Part shown: positions 8,273-16,553 of the stretch, one piece after another
How positions within the stretch are numbered: the stretch's first letter is position 1
How the letters are laid out: each line of letters starts with the position of its first letter
Source of the DNA: JBMOUD01 sp049319665
GTDB taxonomy: Bacteria > Pseudomonadota > Gammaproteobacteria > Enterobacterales > Enterobacteriaceae
Direction of reading: 5' to 3'
DNA length: 64,000 nucleotides
Assembly: GCF_049319665.1 (NCBI RefSeq)
Contig: NZ_JBMOUD010000013.1
Location: 62,001-126,000 of the forward strand
Position numbers and translations under genes: made by a program
Notes under the pieces: generated by a model
What the model saw: the letters and a program-made list of their open reading frames with translations, nothing else
What the model was told of the DNA's origin: nothing
The model's database searches: none

Positions 8273-8833
8273 TTACTGAATTTTCAGCGTACTGATAATC
8301 GCTTCAGCGCCAGCTTGTGCCTGAGCCTGATCGTCAGCTGGCAGAGTGATTTGCAGCGTGATCAATTGATTATCAATCTTACCCAGTACGACGGAAGAAT
8401 ACGCTTTTTCTCCTCCGGCATTAATGATGCTGTCGAGCTGTTGCAGTGTCTGACCATCAACCTGAATTGACTTATTGGTCACCACTTGCAGGTTGGTATC
8501 GCGCTCTTGCTGCTGGGCTTGCAGGCGATTTGCCAACGTTTCCAGTGAGTCAGACGTGTTGTCTCCAACAATGACGATCACTGCTTTTTGTCCGGTGCTA
8601 TCAGCATAGACATGCATGTTATTGCTCTGCGTTCCCAGCTTGCCGCTTTGGTCACTCATCCCCTGAGGAAGAGTAAAGCTGACTTTACCGTCGAGCAGGC
8701 TAATAGGCTGTGTGGCAGCTGCTGCGCTGGCACCTTTATCAACAGGGGCCGTTTTATCATCCGTTTTGCCATCGCAGGCTGCCAGCCCGGCAACCAGCAA
8801 AGTAATACCCATGAATTTGGCAAGATTACGCAT
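8273..8833 (-). CDS. dcrB: DcrB family inner-membrane lipoprotein
   Basis: The 186-residue protein (E. coli DcrB about 185) has a lipoprotein signal peptide ending in the lipobox LAAC, with Cys20 the predicted lipidated residue. After a low-complexity Asp/Lys/Ala linker comes the globular domain ISLLDGKVSFTLPQGMSDQ. In E. coli, DcrB is needed for infection by phages C1 and C6 and affects lipoprotein maturation. Its position next to yhhQ and tusA matches E. coli gene order. The charged residues Asp-Gly after the Cys would favour inner-membrane retention. Confidence 0.92.
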   Translation of the reverse strand: MRNLAKFMGITLLVAGLAACDGKTDDKTAPVDKGASAAAATQPISLLDGKVSFTLPQGMSDQSGKLGTQSNNMHVYADSTGQKAVIVIVGDNTSDSLETLANRLQAQQQERDTNLQVVTNKSIQVDGQTLQQLDSIINAGGEKAYSSVVLGKIDNQLITLQITLPADDQAQAQAGAEAIISTLKIQ

Positions 8834-8947
8834 TAGAGTTCCTTAATATTTCACTTAACGGCACGTACTGCTACGTATCGTATGGCATTGAGCTTACGGC
8901 TGTAATGGCACCCTATTCACCAACGAAAAGCAAGCCAGTTATGGCTT

Positions 8948-9619
8948 TCAGTGTGAACTCAACTGAACCTCGTTGTGATGACCAGACTGTGCCAAGCGTT
9001 TTAACAGCATATTAAGCAGCATACCGTACATCGGCAGGAAGAAAATCAGACAAATTAACAATTTGAAACTGTAATCCACTAAGGCGATCTCTACCCAATG
9101 TTGCGCCATAAACGCATCGCTGCTCTTATAAAAAGCGATAAAGAAGAAGGCCAGCGTATCGCTAATATTGCCCAGGAACATCGCTGCTGCTGGCGCAATC
9201 CACCAGGTTTTCAACTGGCGCAGACGGTTAAAGACGTTAACGTCGAGGATTTGCCCGAGAACGTAGGCCATAAAGCTAGCGATGGCGATGCGGGCGACCA
9301 TGATATTCAGGCTGCTGAGCGCGGCAAAACCTTGCCATTCTCCCTGATAGAACAACGCAGAGATAACGTAAGAAATAATCAGCGCTGGTGCCATTACCGA
9401 CAAAATAATGCGTCGGGCCAATGGCGCGCCGAAGATACGTACGGTTAAATCAGTCGCTAGGAAAATAAACGGAAAGGTAAATGCGCCCCACGTGGTGGTA
9501 AAGCCAAATACCGATACCGGAAGCTGGACCAGATAGTTACTAGACGTAATGATGGCAATATGGAATAGCGACAGCCATACCAAGGCGGAAAACCGCTGTT
9601 GGGCAGAAAAAGCGTACAT
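8948..9619 (-). CDS. yhhQ: Queuosine precursor transporter YhhQ
   Basis: This is an integral membrane protein of the vitamin uptake-like family with about six helices, which imports the queuosine precursors preQ0/preQ1. The frame is open to 9658, but the ATG at 9619 gives MYAFSAQQRFSALVWLSLFH, matching the E. coli start, and 223 residues (E. coli about 221). Conserved stretches are SSNYLVQLPVSVFGF, FIFLATDLTVRIFGAPLARR and GNISDTLAFFFIAF. It is divergent from tusA, so this gap carries genes for two separate tRNA-modification pathways, queuosine and 2-thiouridine. Confidence 0.95.
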   Translation of the reverse strand: MYAFSAQQRFSALVWLSLFHIAIITSSNYLVQLPVSVFGFTTTWGAFTFPFIFLATDLTVRIFGAPLARRIILSVMAPALIISYVISALFYQGEWQGFAALSSLNIMVARIAIASFMAYVLGQILDVNVFNRLRQLKTWWIAPAAAMFLGNISDTLAFFFIAFYKSSDAFMAQHWVEIALVDYSFKLLICLIFFLPMYGMLLNMLLKRLAQSGHHNEVQLSSH

Positions 9620-9845
9620 AAATGTGACCTTTTTAGTGATTGGGGTGAGGGAACCCAAGAAAAATCTTCGTTATTTGTTGCTGTGAAAAACCATGATTTT
9701 TCCAGCGAGCGCGGATCGTACCCGTTTGCGCAAACAATGCAATGGCTAATTTTAACGCAAACGTTAACCTGTATTGCACCAAAAATCAGGGGGAGTAAAC
9801 TGTCGCTCTTTAAGTTCCCCATTTGACCTAGAACAGAGACGCCTT

Positions 9846-10097
9846 ATGACCGATCCCTTCAGCCATCCCGACCACCAACTCGATGCCTTGGGCGAACGTT
9901 GTCCAGTACCTGTGATGATGGTGCGAAAGGCGGTGCGCGGTATGCAGGATGGTGAAACGTTGCTAATCATTGCCGACGATCCGGCGACGACGCGCGATAT
10001 TCCGGGGTTTTGCCGCTTTATGGAACACAACCTGTTGGCGTCTGAAACGGAAACCTTGCCGTATCGCTATTTATTGCGCAAAGGAAAAGGGGCTTAA
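9846..10097 (+). CDS. tusA: Sulfur-carrier protein TusA
   Basis: This is an 84-residue SirA/TusA-fold protein (E. coli 81). The start at 9846 is chosen because MTDPFSHPDHQLDALGERC aligns with E. coli TusA and puts the active-site Cys of the RCPVPV motif at residue 19, as in E. coli. It receives persulfide sulfur from IscS and passes it to TusD of the TusBCD complex for 2-thiouridine formation in tRNA. It is transcribed alone on the plus strand and converges with zntA. A hairpin overlaps its stop codon. Confidence 0.96.
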   Translation: MTDPFSHPDHQLDALGERCPVPVMMVRKAVRGMQDGETLLIIADDPATTRDIPGFCRFMEHNLLASETETLPYRYLLRKGKGA

Positions 10098-10109
10098 TAT
10101 CAGCCCCTT
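10087..10109. terminator. Hairpin at the tusA stop codon
   Basis: AAGGGGCT and AGCCCCTT form an 8-bp stem whose loop includes the TAA stop of tusA. It lies between the convergent tusA and zntA genes. The T run after it is short, so termination strength is uncertain. Confidence 0.55.
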
Positions 10110-10130
10110 GCTTGTGAATAAACGCGTTTT

Positions 10131-12518
10131 CTAACCTGATTTTTTGCGCAACAAGCGCAGCGCGTTGGCCGTGACCAGCGCAGTAGCACCAGAGTCTGCC
10201 AATACTGCCAGCCATAATCCGGTGATCCCCAGCAGCGTAGTGACCAGGAATACCCCCTTCAGTCCCAGCGCGATGGTGATGTTCTGGCGGATGTTGGCTC
10301 GGGTTGCGCGCGATAACGCAATCATCTGCGCCAGCCCGGTTAAGCGGTTGTGATTGAGCGCGGCATCCGCCGTTTCCAGCGCCACATCGGTGCCGCTGCC
10401 CATCGCAATACCAATGGTGGCGGCTTTCATCGCTGGGGCATCGTTGATGCCATCGCCGACCATCGCCGTTGGATATTGCAGATTCATTTTCTCGACGGCA
10501 CGGACTTTATCTTCCGGCAATAACCCGGCCTGATAATTAATCCCTAAACGCTCGGCAATGGTTTTCGCCGCGCGTGGGTTATCGCCAGTCAGCATCACCG
10601 CAGATACGCCAAGAGCTTTCAACTCAGCAAGCGCGTTAACGGCATCATCACGCAACCGGTCTTGCAACGCGAGTAGGCCTAGCACCCGCTGGTCTTCCAG
10701 CACCACGACCACGGTTTTTCCGCTGGCTTCCCATTCGGTAATTTTTGTTTCGAAGGCTGCTGATAACTGCTTTTTATCCACATGCTGTGGTGCTGACACC
10801 ACAATGTGTTTTTCGTTAACCCAACCTTCAACACCCACACCTGCCAAGGCGCGCCGACGTTCGGCATTGGGCAACAGCGAGTATTGCTGGCTAGCACGTT
10901 GGATAATCGCTAATGCGAGTGGATGGTGAGAACCGGCCTCGACTGCAGCGGCTTGCGTTAGTAGCTGCTGCTCACTAACACTTTCGGCGGTTAATACATC
11001 GCTGACTTCAGGTTTGCCTTCGGTCAATGTGCCGGTTTTATCCAATGCCACGCGTTGAATTAGCGCTAATTGTTCTAATGCTGCGCCGCCTTTAATTAAT
11101 GCGCCTTGGCGCGTTGCCGCAGCCAGGCCAGAAGCGATAGCGGCCGGAGTTGAGATGACTAACGCACAAGGACAGCCAATCAACAGCAGCGTTAAACCAC
11201 GGTAAATCCAGGTTTCCCATGACAGGCCCATTGCCAACGGCGGGATAACGATCACCAGCAGTGACAGCAGCATGATAGCGGGAGTGTAATAGCGGCTAAA
11301 GGTGTCAAGGAAGCGCTCGATTGGCGCACGGCGCTCTTCGGCTTCTTCAATCAATTGCAGTACGCGGTCAATCGCGCTATTACCCGCAGCAGAGACCACT
11401 TGTACACGTGCCAAACGATCGACACACAGGCTACCTGCCGGAATCTTTTCGCCTGGCTGGCGTTCAATGGGGATCGATTCACCCGTTAGTGCGCTTTCAT
11501 CAAAGCTGGCGGCACTATCAAGGAGCGTCGAGTCTGCGGGCAGGCGTCCACCGGCGGCAACTTCAATCACATCACCGGGTTGCAGGCTGCTGACGGCAAC
11601 GGTTTGACTGCCAGTTGCATCGATACGTACGGCACTTTCTGGGATCAGCGCCATCAGTGCTTTCACACCGCTACGGGCGCGGTTGGCGGCAAACCCTTCT
11701 AAACGTTCACCCACCATAAATAGCAACAGCACCATCGCGGCTTCTGCCGTGGCGCCGATAAATAGCGCGCCTAATGCGGCGATGCTCATCAAGGTTTCAA
11801 TAGCGAAAGGTGAACCGCTGCGAATCAAGCGAATAGCCTGGCGTAACACCGGATACAAGGCGACTAACGTAGTGAGTGTGAAGGCAATTTTGCCGCCTTC
11901 ATGGGAAACCTGCTCAATCCCCCAGCTAATAATCATCAGCACTAGCAGCGCAATAATCGCTGCATTCTCTTTAAGATGAGAGAGGAAAGTGGTGGGTGCG
12001 TGCTTAGTTGGTACGCCTTCAAGCAATTGAAAACCGGCGGAAGTCACGGCCTGTTTGATTTGTGGGGAAATATCCCGACTTGCACTGACCAACAGTTTTT
12101 CGGTGGCGAAGAGAACTTTGGCCTGTTTGACTCCTGGCAGAGTGCTGACTGCTTTTTCGATTTTCCGTGCGCAGCTGGCGCAGTCCATTCCTACGACTTG
12201 CCAACTATATTGTGTCGTTCCGCTCGGTGCTGCGAGCGAACTGGGGTCTTCTTCCGCGCCGGGATCTCCTTCCGCTTGAGAGGTGGCGCAGCAGCTTGAT
12301 TCTTGGTGTGAGTGCTCACTTACTTTCTCGGTTGAGCAGCAAGCTGAAGCAGCTAACGGTGCGGTGGTGCTACAGCAGTCCACCGGATGTGGCCCTTGCT
12401 GACGAGCCGCGGTGATTTTAGGCGCGGCGGTCATTTTGGTGAATGTTGGGATAGGTTTGGCCTGCGCTTTTGATGAACAGCCGCAGTGGCCGGCAGTGCT
12501 TCTATGTTGTGAGTGCAT
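10131..12518 (-). CDS. zntA: Zinc/cadmium/lead-exporting P1B-type ATPase ZntA
   Basis: At 795 residues this is longer than E. coli ZntA (about 732). It has a heavy-metal-associated domain (GMDCASC at 110-116), the membrane CPC metal site (GCPCAL near 446), the phosphorylation motif DKTGTLT near 490, and GDGINDAP near 689. It pumps Zn(II), Cd(II) and Pb(II) out of the cytosol. The extra length lies in front of the HMA domain: residues 1-90 contain HCGC and Cys-Cys pairs at 48-49, 60-61 and 76-77 in a Ser/Ala/Thr-rich context. A GGAGG site 4 bp before the ATG supports this start. A MerR-type operator lies upstream. Confidence 0.97.
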   Translation of the reverse strand: MHSQHRSTAGHCGCSSKAQAKPIPTFTKMTAAPKITAARQQGPHPVDCCSTTAPLAASACCSTEKVSEHSHQESSCCATSQAEGDPGAEEDPSSLAAPSGTTQYSWQVVGMDCASCARKIEKAVSTLPGVKQAKVLFATEKLLVSASRDISPQIKQAVTSAGFQLLEGVPTKHAPTTFLSHLKENAAIIALLVLMIISWGIEQVSHEGGKIAFTLTTLVALYPVLRQAIRLIRSGSPFAIETLMSIAALGALFIGATAEAAMVLLLFMVGERLEGFAANRARSGVKALMALIPESAVRIDATGSQTVAVSSLQPGDVIEVAAGGRLPADSTLLDSAASFDESALTGESIPIERQPGEKIPAGSLCVDRLARVQVVSAAGNSAIDRVLQLIEEAEERRAPIERFLDTFSRYYTPAIMLLSLLVIVIPPLAMGLSWETWIYRGLTLLLIGCPCALVISTPAAIASGLAAATRQGALIKGGAALEQLALIQRVALDKTGTLTEGKPEVSDVLTAESVSEQQLLTQAAAVEAGSHHPLALAIIQRASQQYSLLPNAERRRALAGVGVEGWVNEKHIVVSAPQHVDKKQLSAAFETKITEWEASGKTVVVVLEDQRVLGLLALQDRLRDDAVNALAELKALGVSAVMLTGDNPRAAKTIAERLGINYQAGLLPEDKVRAVEKMNLQYPTAMVGDGINDAPAMKAATIGIAMGSGTDVALETADAALNHNRLTGLAQMIALSRATRANIRQNITIALGLKGVFLVTTLLGITGLWLAVLADSGATALVTANALRLLRKKSG

Positions 12519-12556
12519 ATTACCTCCAAAAGGGGCATTGGGTCGGAATAATAGGC

Positions 12557-12588
12557 ACTCTACACCCTGGAGTTAACTCCAGGGTCAA
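12557..12588 (-). promoter_or_regulatory. ZntR-type (MerR family) promoter/operator of zntA
   Basis: A perfect 22-bp palindrome ACCCTGGAGTTAACTCCAGGGT (12564-12585) sits between a -35 element TTGACC (12583-12588, minus strand) and a -10 element TAGAGT (12557-12562). The spacer is 20 bp. An overlong spacer holding a dyad is the hallmark of MerR-family activation by DNA distortion, and ZntR is the known zntA regulator. Confidence 0.88.
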
Positions 12589-12602
12589 GCGAAAAAACCA
12601 GA

Positions 12603-13229
12603 TTAAAGATAGAGGGAGCGAACAATCAGGAAATGTCCACCAAAGTAACAGGCTGCAACCAGTGCATCAGCCAGGCGGAACTTGAAGCGATAGTGACTAA
12701 TCAGCCAAATCACATTGGCGAGCAGCAGCAATACCGTCCCGCACAGTACAGAGAAGGCCAGATTAGTACTGCGTGCAAAGTACTGCTCACCGGCAAACCA
12801 CACCATCAATAGCGTCATGCCGATATAGGCGGCGATTGGCCAGCGCATTTCGTGCAATTTGGTCCAGATTATTGCCAACAGAACAATGCCGATAGCGAGC
12901 AAGATAAGTGGCAAAGGCCAGAACAGGCTGAATGTCATCTGACTGGCAAAAGCAATGGTATACAGCAGGTGTGATAAGAAGAACGCGCCAATAGCGTACA
13001 GAATACGTTCACGCGGGAGCAAGAGTAGGAGATCGGCAATCAGTGTGGCGACCAACCCGAGCAAGATAAGATAACTATAAGTGGTTAATTCTGGCGCTTG
13101 CCAAACTAATAACACTAATAATAACAATGTAATGGGTTTAAACAACCAGCCTTGCCAGCGCGTGCCACGATAGCGTGCATCTACGTATAACCAACCGGAG
13201 AGAAATACGGCAATAAATGGCCAACTCAT
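12603..13229 (-). CDS. yhhN: YhhN/TMEM86 family membrane protein
   Basis: The 208-residue protein (E. coli YhhN about 208) is almost entirely hydrophobic, with roughly eight membrane segments. It has the family's conserved acidic and aromatic residues (YVDARYRGTRW near the start, ADLLLLLPRE in the middle, GAFFLSHLLYTIAF). Eukaryotic members (TMEM86) are lysoplasmalogenases, but the bacterial role is not established. It lies between zntA and yhhL as in E. coli. The gap to yhhL contains two hairpins. Confidence 0.9.
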   Translation of the reverse strand: MSWPFIAVFLSGWLYVDARYRGTRWQGWLFKPITLLLLVLLVWQAPELTTYSYLILLGLVATLIADLLLLLPRERILYAIGAFFLSHLLYTIAFASQMTFSLFWPLPLILLAIGIVLLAIIWTKLHEMRWPIAAYIGMTLLMVWFAGEQYFARSTNLAFSVLCGTVLLLLANVIWLISHYRFKFRLADALVAACYFGGHFLIVRSLYL

Positions 13230-13262
13230 TGTTTATCCTTTTTCTAAGGTCAGATGGAAACA

Positions 13263-13299
13263 AACCACGATGAGATGATGACGAAATCTCATCGTGGTT
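13263..13299. terminator. Long hairpin upstream of yhhN
   Basis: AACCACGATGAGAT pairs perfectly over 14 bp with ATCTCATCGTGGTT around a 9-nt loop. It lies between yhhL and yhhN, both on the minus strand. No T run follows, so it may act as a processing or stability element instead of a terminator. Confidence 0.45.
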
Positions 13300-13340
13300 A
13301 TTCAGTGTAGAGTCGAGATTTACTACCAGCAATCATCATG

Positions 13341-13366
13341 AAAAAACAGCCGCATATTGCGGCTGT
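13341..13366 (-). terminator. Terminator after yhhL
   Basis: ACAGCCGCA and TGCGGCTGT form a 9-bp stem with a 3-nt loop, followed on the minus strand by six T residues. It lies 4 bp beyond the yhhL stop. Confidence 0.9.
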
Positions 13367-13370
13367 AGTT

Positions 13371-13649
13371 TTATTTACGCTTTGGCATTGGTGGCTGGGT
13401 TTTCTGCCAGGCTAGCAGCTCGAATACGCCAAACAAGAAGATGCGCAGTTGTAGCCAAGCACCGATTTTCTTTTGATCTTTGCCTTGTGTCGCCTTCAAT
13501 AACGTCACTTGCAAGCCATGCATGAAAAGCATGAAGAATGCCGCTACATCGAGGAAGTATTTCATCGGCTTAGGGAACGGATGAATAAAATTCAACAGCA
13601 AAAAGGCCCAGATGCACAGCATCAACAGGCGACCGATATTAATCAACAT
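13371..13649 (-). CDS. yhhL: DUF1145 family membrane protein YhhL
   Basis: The small protein of 92 residues has two hydrophobic segments (GRLLMLCIWAFLLLNFIHPF and FLDVAAFFMLFMHGLQVTLL) and a basic C-terminus. It matches the DUF1145/YhhL family recalled from E. coli (about 89 residues), which also follows rsmD. Its function is unknown. It overlaps the end of rsmD by 11 bp, so translation is probably coupled. The yhhM gene that separates yhhL and yhhN in E. coli is absent here. Confidence 0.82.
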   Translation of the reverse strand: MLINIGRLLMLCIWAFLLLNFIHPFPKPMKYFLDVAAFFMLFMHGLQVTLLKATQGKDQKKIGAWLQLRIFLFGVFELLAWQKTQPPMPKRK

Positions 13650-14262
13650 CTGACGGCTCCAGTGGTAGCGACGAGACGGACGGCGTCACATCTCGATGAT
13701 ATAAGCGATAAGCGACTTGTCCAGCGACCTTTTCACGGTGCAGTCGCCAACTGGCAGGCACCGGTATCGCGCCGTGTTCGACTTCGGCTTCAACGTAAAT
13801 CCAGGCTTCATCGGCCAGCCAACCTTGTGTTTCCAATAGGCTGAGTGTTTCTTGCAAAATCCCTTTACGGAATGGCGGATCGACAAACACGATATCGTGC
13901 GCCGTGCCTGTTTTCGCCAACCATTGCAATGCATTGACATTAAAGACTTTTCCGTCTGTCGCATTGAGCAGCGCCAGATTCTTTTCTAATTGCTGGGCTA
14001 CCGGGCGTTCAAACTCCAGTAGCGTGGCGCTGCCAGCGTAGCGGGATAGCGCTTCCAGCCCTAATGCACCACTACCGGCGAAGCAATCAAGACAGCGCGC
14101 GCCCTGAATCATCGGTGCTAGCCAGTTAAACAGGGTTTCGCGCACACGATCGGTGGTCGGACGCAGGCCGGGGCTGTGTGGAACCGGTAATTTGCGTCCG
14201 CGCCATTGTCCGCCGATCAGGCGAATCTGGCCTGCGGCAGGGGTTTGCGGTTTTTTTGCCAT
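13639..14262 (-). CDS. rsmD: 16S rRNA m2G966 methyltransferase RsmD
   Basis: The 207-residue class I SAM-dependent methyltransferase (E. coli about 198) methylates N2 of G966 in 16S rRNA. Visible signatures are GQWRGRKLPVP near the start, the SAM-binding CLDCFAGSGALGLEALSR loop (about 58-75), and the catalytic DPPF motif (about 126-129) followed by RKG. It is divergent from ftsY, as in E. coli, and is followed by yhhL with an 11-bp overlap. Confidence 0.96.
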   Translation of the reverse strand: MAKKPQTPAAGQIRLIGGQWRGRKLPVPHSPGLRPTTDRVRETLFNWLAPMIQGARCLDCFAGSGALGLEALSRYAGSATLLEFERPVAQQLEKNLALLNATDGKVFNVNALQWLAKTGTAHDIVFVDPPFRKGILQETLSLLETQGWLADEAWIYVEAEVEHGAIPVPASWRLHREKVAGQVAYRLYHRDVTPSVSSLPLEPSDVD

Positions 14263-14472
14263 AATGGATTTTTATTGATCTTTACTGACGTTTGGAACGC
14301 TATTCTACCGGTGTCGCGGCGTTGGGCCAATGTTTAAGATTGTTGATTGAATTGACAGCAGAAATCATCACGCAAACGTGTTGCCGCTAAGGGAAAGTGA
14401 TAGACTGTTAGGTTATTACCTTTATTGATAATCCGTTCGCCAGCAATTAACGGCGAGGAGTGAAGTTGTAAA

Positions 14473-15879
14473 ATGGCAAAACAGAAAAAACGTGGATTTT
14501 TCTCCTGGCTGGGACTTGGCGGCAAGGAAGAAGAACAAAAACCATCGATAGAGACAACCGACGCTCCGAAAACTGAGCAGCCTGTCGATGTCGTAGAACC
14601 TATCGATGCAGTAGAACCTGTCAACGCAGCAGAAGACGTTGCAAAAGGCGTAGAACCCGACGCGCAATTATCGCAGGTTGAGCCTGCGATAATTGAAGAC
14701 GTGTTAGCAGAAGATAAACCGGCAGCAGAGTCCTTTGCTGAGAATGTTGTTGTGGTGACTGAAGAGGTCGCGGCATTACAACATCCTGCACAACCTGAAA
14801 TCGCTCAGGTAGAGGTAGAAGAACAAGCTGTCGTAGAAGAAATTATTGAGCCTGAACCGGTCGTTGTGCCAGAGGTTCAGGAAGCAGCAGCCTTGCCGGT
14901 TGAGTTGGAACCTATTATCAGTGCGCCTGCCGTAGAAACTGAGCAGAAGCGCCCAACCAAAGAAGGTTTCTTCGCTCGCCTGAAACGTAGTTTGGTCAAA
15001 ACGCGTCAAAATTTGGGGTCAGGGTTTGTTAGCCTGTTCCGCGGTAAGAAAATTGACGATGACCTGTTCGAAGAACTCGAAGAGCAGCTATTGATAGCCG
15101 ACGTTGGGGTCGAAACCTCGCGTAAAATTATCGCCTCCCTCACGGAACATGCCACGCGTCGCCAGTTAAAAGACGCCGACTCGTTGTATGTGAAGCTGAA
15201 GGAAGAAATGTCTGAAATATTGGCTAAAGTTGACCAACCGCTGGATGTTAGCGGTAAAACCCCGTATGTCATTCTTATGGTCGGGGTGAACGGCGTGGGT
15301 AAAACTACGACGATCGGTAAATTGGCGCGTCAATTTGAGGCCGAAGGTAAATCCGTCATGTTAGCGGCGGGCGATACCTTCCGTGCTGCGGCAGTAGAGC
15401 AGTTACAAGTGTGGGGCCAACGCAATAACATTCCCGTTATCGCGCAGCACACGGGTGCGGATTCTGCGTCGGTTATTTTTGATGCGATTCAAGCGGCTAA
15501 AGCACGTGGTGCGGATGTCTTGATCGCGGATACCGCCGGACGTTTGCAGAATAAATCTCACTTGATGGAAGAGCTGAAGAAGATCGTCCGCGTCATGAAA
15601 AAACTGGACGAAGATGCCCCTCATGAGGTTATGCTGACGCTCGATGCCAGCACCGGCCAGAATGCGGTAAGTCAGGCTAAACTGTTTAATGAAGCCGTGG
15701 GTTTGACCGGTATTACGCTGACCAAATTAGATGGCACAGCCAAAGGCGGAGTGATTTTCGCTATTGCTGACCAATTCGGTATTCCTATCCGTTATATCGG
15801 GGTAGGCGAAGGCATTGAAGATTTGCGGCCATTTAAGGCCGACGATTTTATTGAGGCACTTTTTGCCCGAGAGGATTAA
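14473..15879 (+). CDS. ftsY: Signal recognition particle receptor FtsY
   Basis: The 468-residue protein is the membrane-associated SRP GTPase. The basic N-terminal segment MAKQKKRGFFSWLGLGGKE is the lipid-binding helix. A long Glu/Ala/Val-rich acidic A domain follows to about residue 155, then the NG domain. The P-loop is GVNGVGKTTTIGKLA (about 272-286), with DTFRAAAVEQL, DTAGR, TLDASTGQNA and TKLDGTAKGG following in the expected order. It targets ribosome-nascent chain complexes to SecYEG. ftsE starts 5 bp after its stop, giving the classic ftsYEX operon. Confidence 0.97.
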   Translation: MAKQKKRGFFSWLGLGGKEEEQKPSIETTDAPKTEQPVDVVEPIDAVEPVNAAEDVAKGVEPDAQLSQVEPAIIEDVLAEDKPAAESFAENVVVVTEEVAALQHPAQPEIAQVEVEEQAVVEEIIEPEPVVVPEVQEAAALPVELEPIISAPAVETEQKRPTKEGFFARLKRSLVKTRQNLGSGFVSLFRGKKIDDDLFEELEEQLLIADVGVETSRKIIASLTEHATRRQLKDADSLYVKLKEEMSEILAKVDQPLDVSGKTPYVILMVGVNGVGKTTTIGKLARQFEAEGKSVMLAAGDTFRAAAVEQLQVWGQRNNIPVIAQHTGADSASVIFDAIQAAKARGADVLIADTAGRLQNKSHLMEELKKIVRVMKKLDEDAPHEVMLTLDASTGQNAVSQAKLFNEAVGLTGITLTKLDGTAKGGVIFAIADQFGIPIRYIGVGEGIEDLRPFKADDFIEALFARED

Positions 15880-15884
15880 TACGG

Positions 15885-16553
15885 ATGATTCGCTTTGAAC
15901 AGGTCAGTAAAGCTTATCTAGGCGGGCGACAGGCGTTGCAAGGCGTCGATTTTCATATCCAGCCGGGGGAGATGGCATTTCTGACCGGACATTCCGGCGC
16001 GGGTAAAAGTACCCTGCTGAAGTTGATTTGTGGCATTGAACGGCCAAGCGCCGGGCATATTTATTTCGGTGGCCACGATATCAGCCGGCTAAAGAGCAGC
16101 GAAGTGCCATTCTTACGGCGTCAGATCGGTATGATCTTCCAGGATCACCACTTGCTGATGGATCGCACTGTTTATGACAATGTCTCGATGCCATTGATCA
16201 TTGCTGGCGCCAGTGTTGAAGACATTCGCCGTCGCGTATCCGCGGCGCTGGATAAAGTGGGCCTGTTGGATAAAGCTAAAAACTTCCCGATTCAACTCTC
16301 CGGTGGTGAGCAACAGCGTGTCGGTATTGCTCGTGCTGTGGTCAACAAGCCTGCGGTATTACTGGCGGATGAGCCAACGGGCAACCTTGATGAAGTGCTA
16401 TCAGAAGGTATTCTGCGCTTGTTTGAAGAATTTAACCGCGTTGGCGTGACCGTGTTGATGGCAACGCACGACATGGGGCTTATCGCGCGTCGCCAGTACC
16501 GCACATTGACGCTCAGTCAGGGCCGCATCGCGGGAGGCGCGCACTATGGCTAA
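15885..16553 (+). CDS. ftsE: Cell division ABC transporter ATPase FtsE
   Basis: The 222-residue ABC ATPase is the same length as E. coli FtsE. Walker A is GHSGAGKSTLLK, the signature is LSGGEQQRVGIARA, and Walker B is VLLADEPTGNLDE, followed by the ATHD switch His. With FtsX it forms the septal complex that activates peptidoglycan amidases through EnvC. It overlaps ftsX by 8 bp, implying coupled translation. Confidence 0.97.
   Translation: MIRFEQVSKAYLGGRQALQGVDFHIQPGEMAFLTGHSGAGKSTLLKLICGIERPSAGHIYFGGHDISRLKSSEVPFLRRQIGMIFQDHHLLMDRTVYDNVSMPLIIAGASVEDIRRRVSAALDKVGLLDKAKNFPIQLSGGEQQRVGIARAVVNKPAVLLADEPTGNLDEVLSEGILRLFEEFNRVGVTVLMATHDMGLIARRQYRTLTLSQGRIAGGAHYG

Noticed and set aside
9457..9822. 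121-codon minus-strand frame across the yhhQ start region
   Set aside because: Overlaps yhhQ in another frame and includes the promoter region. No protein family features.
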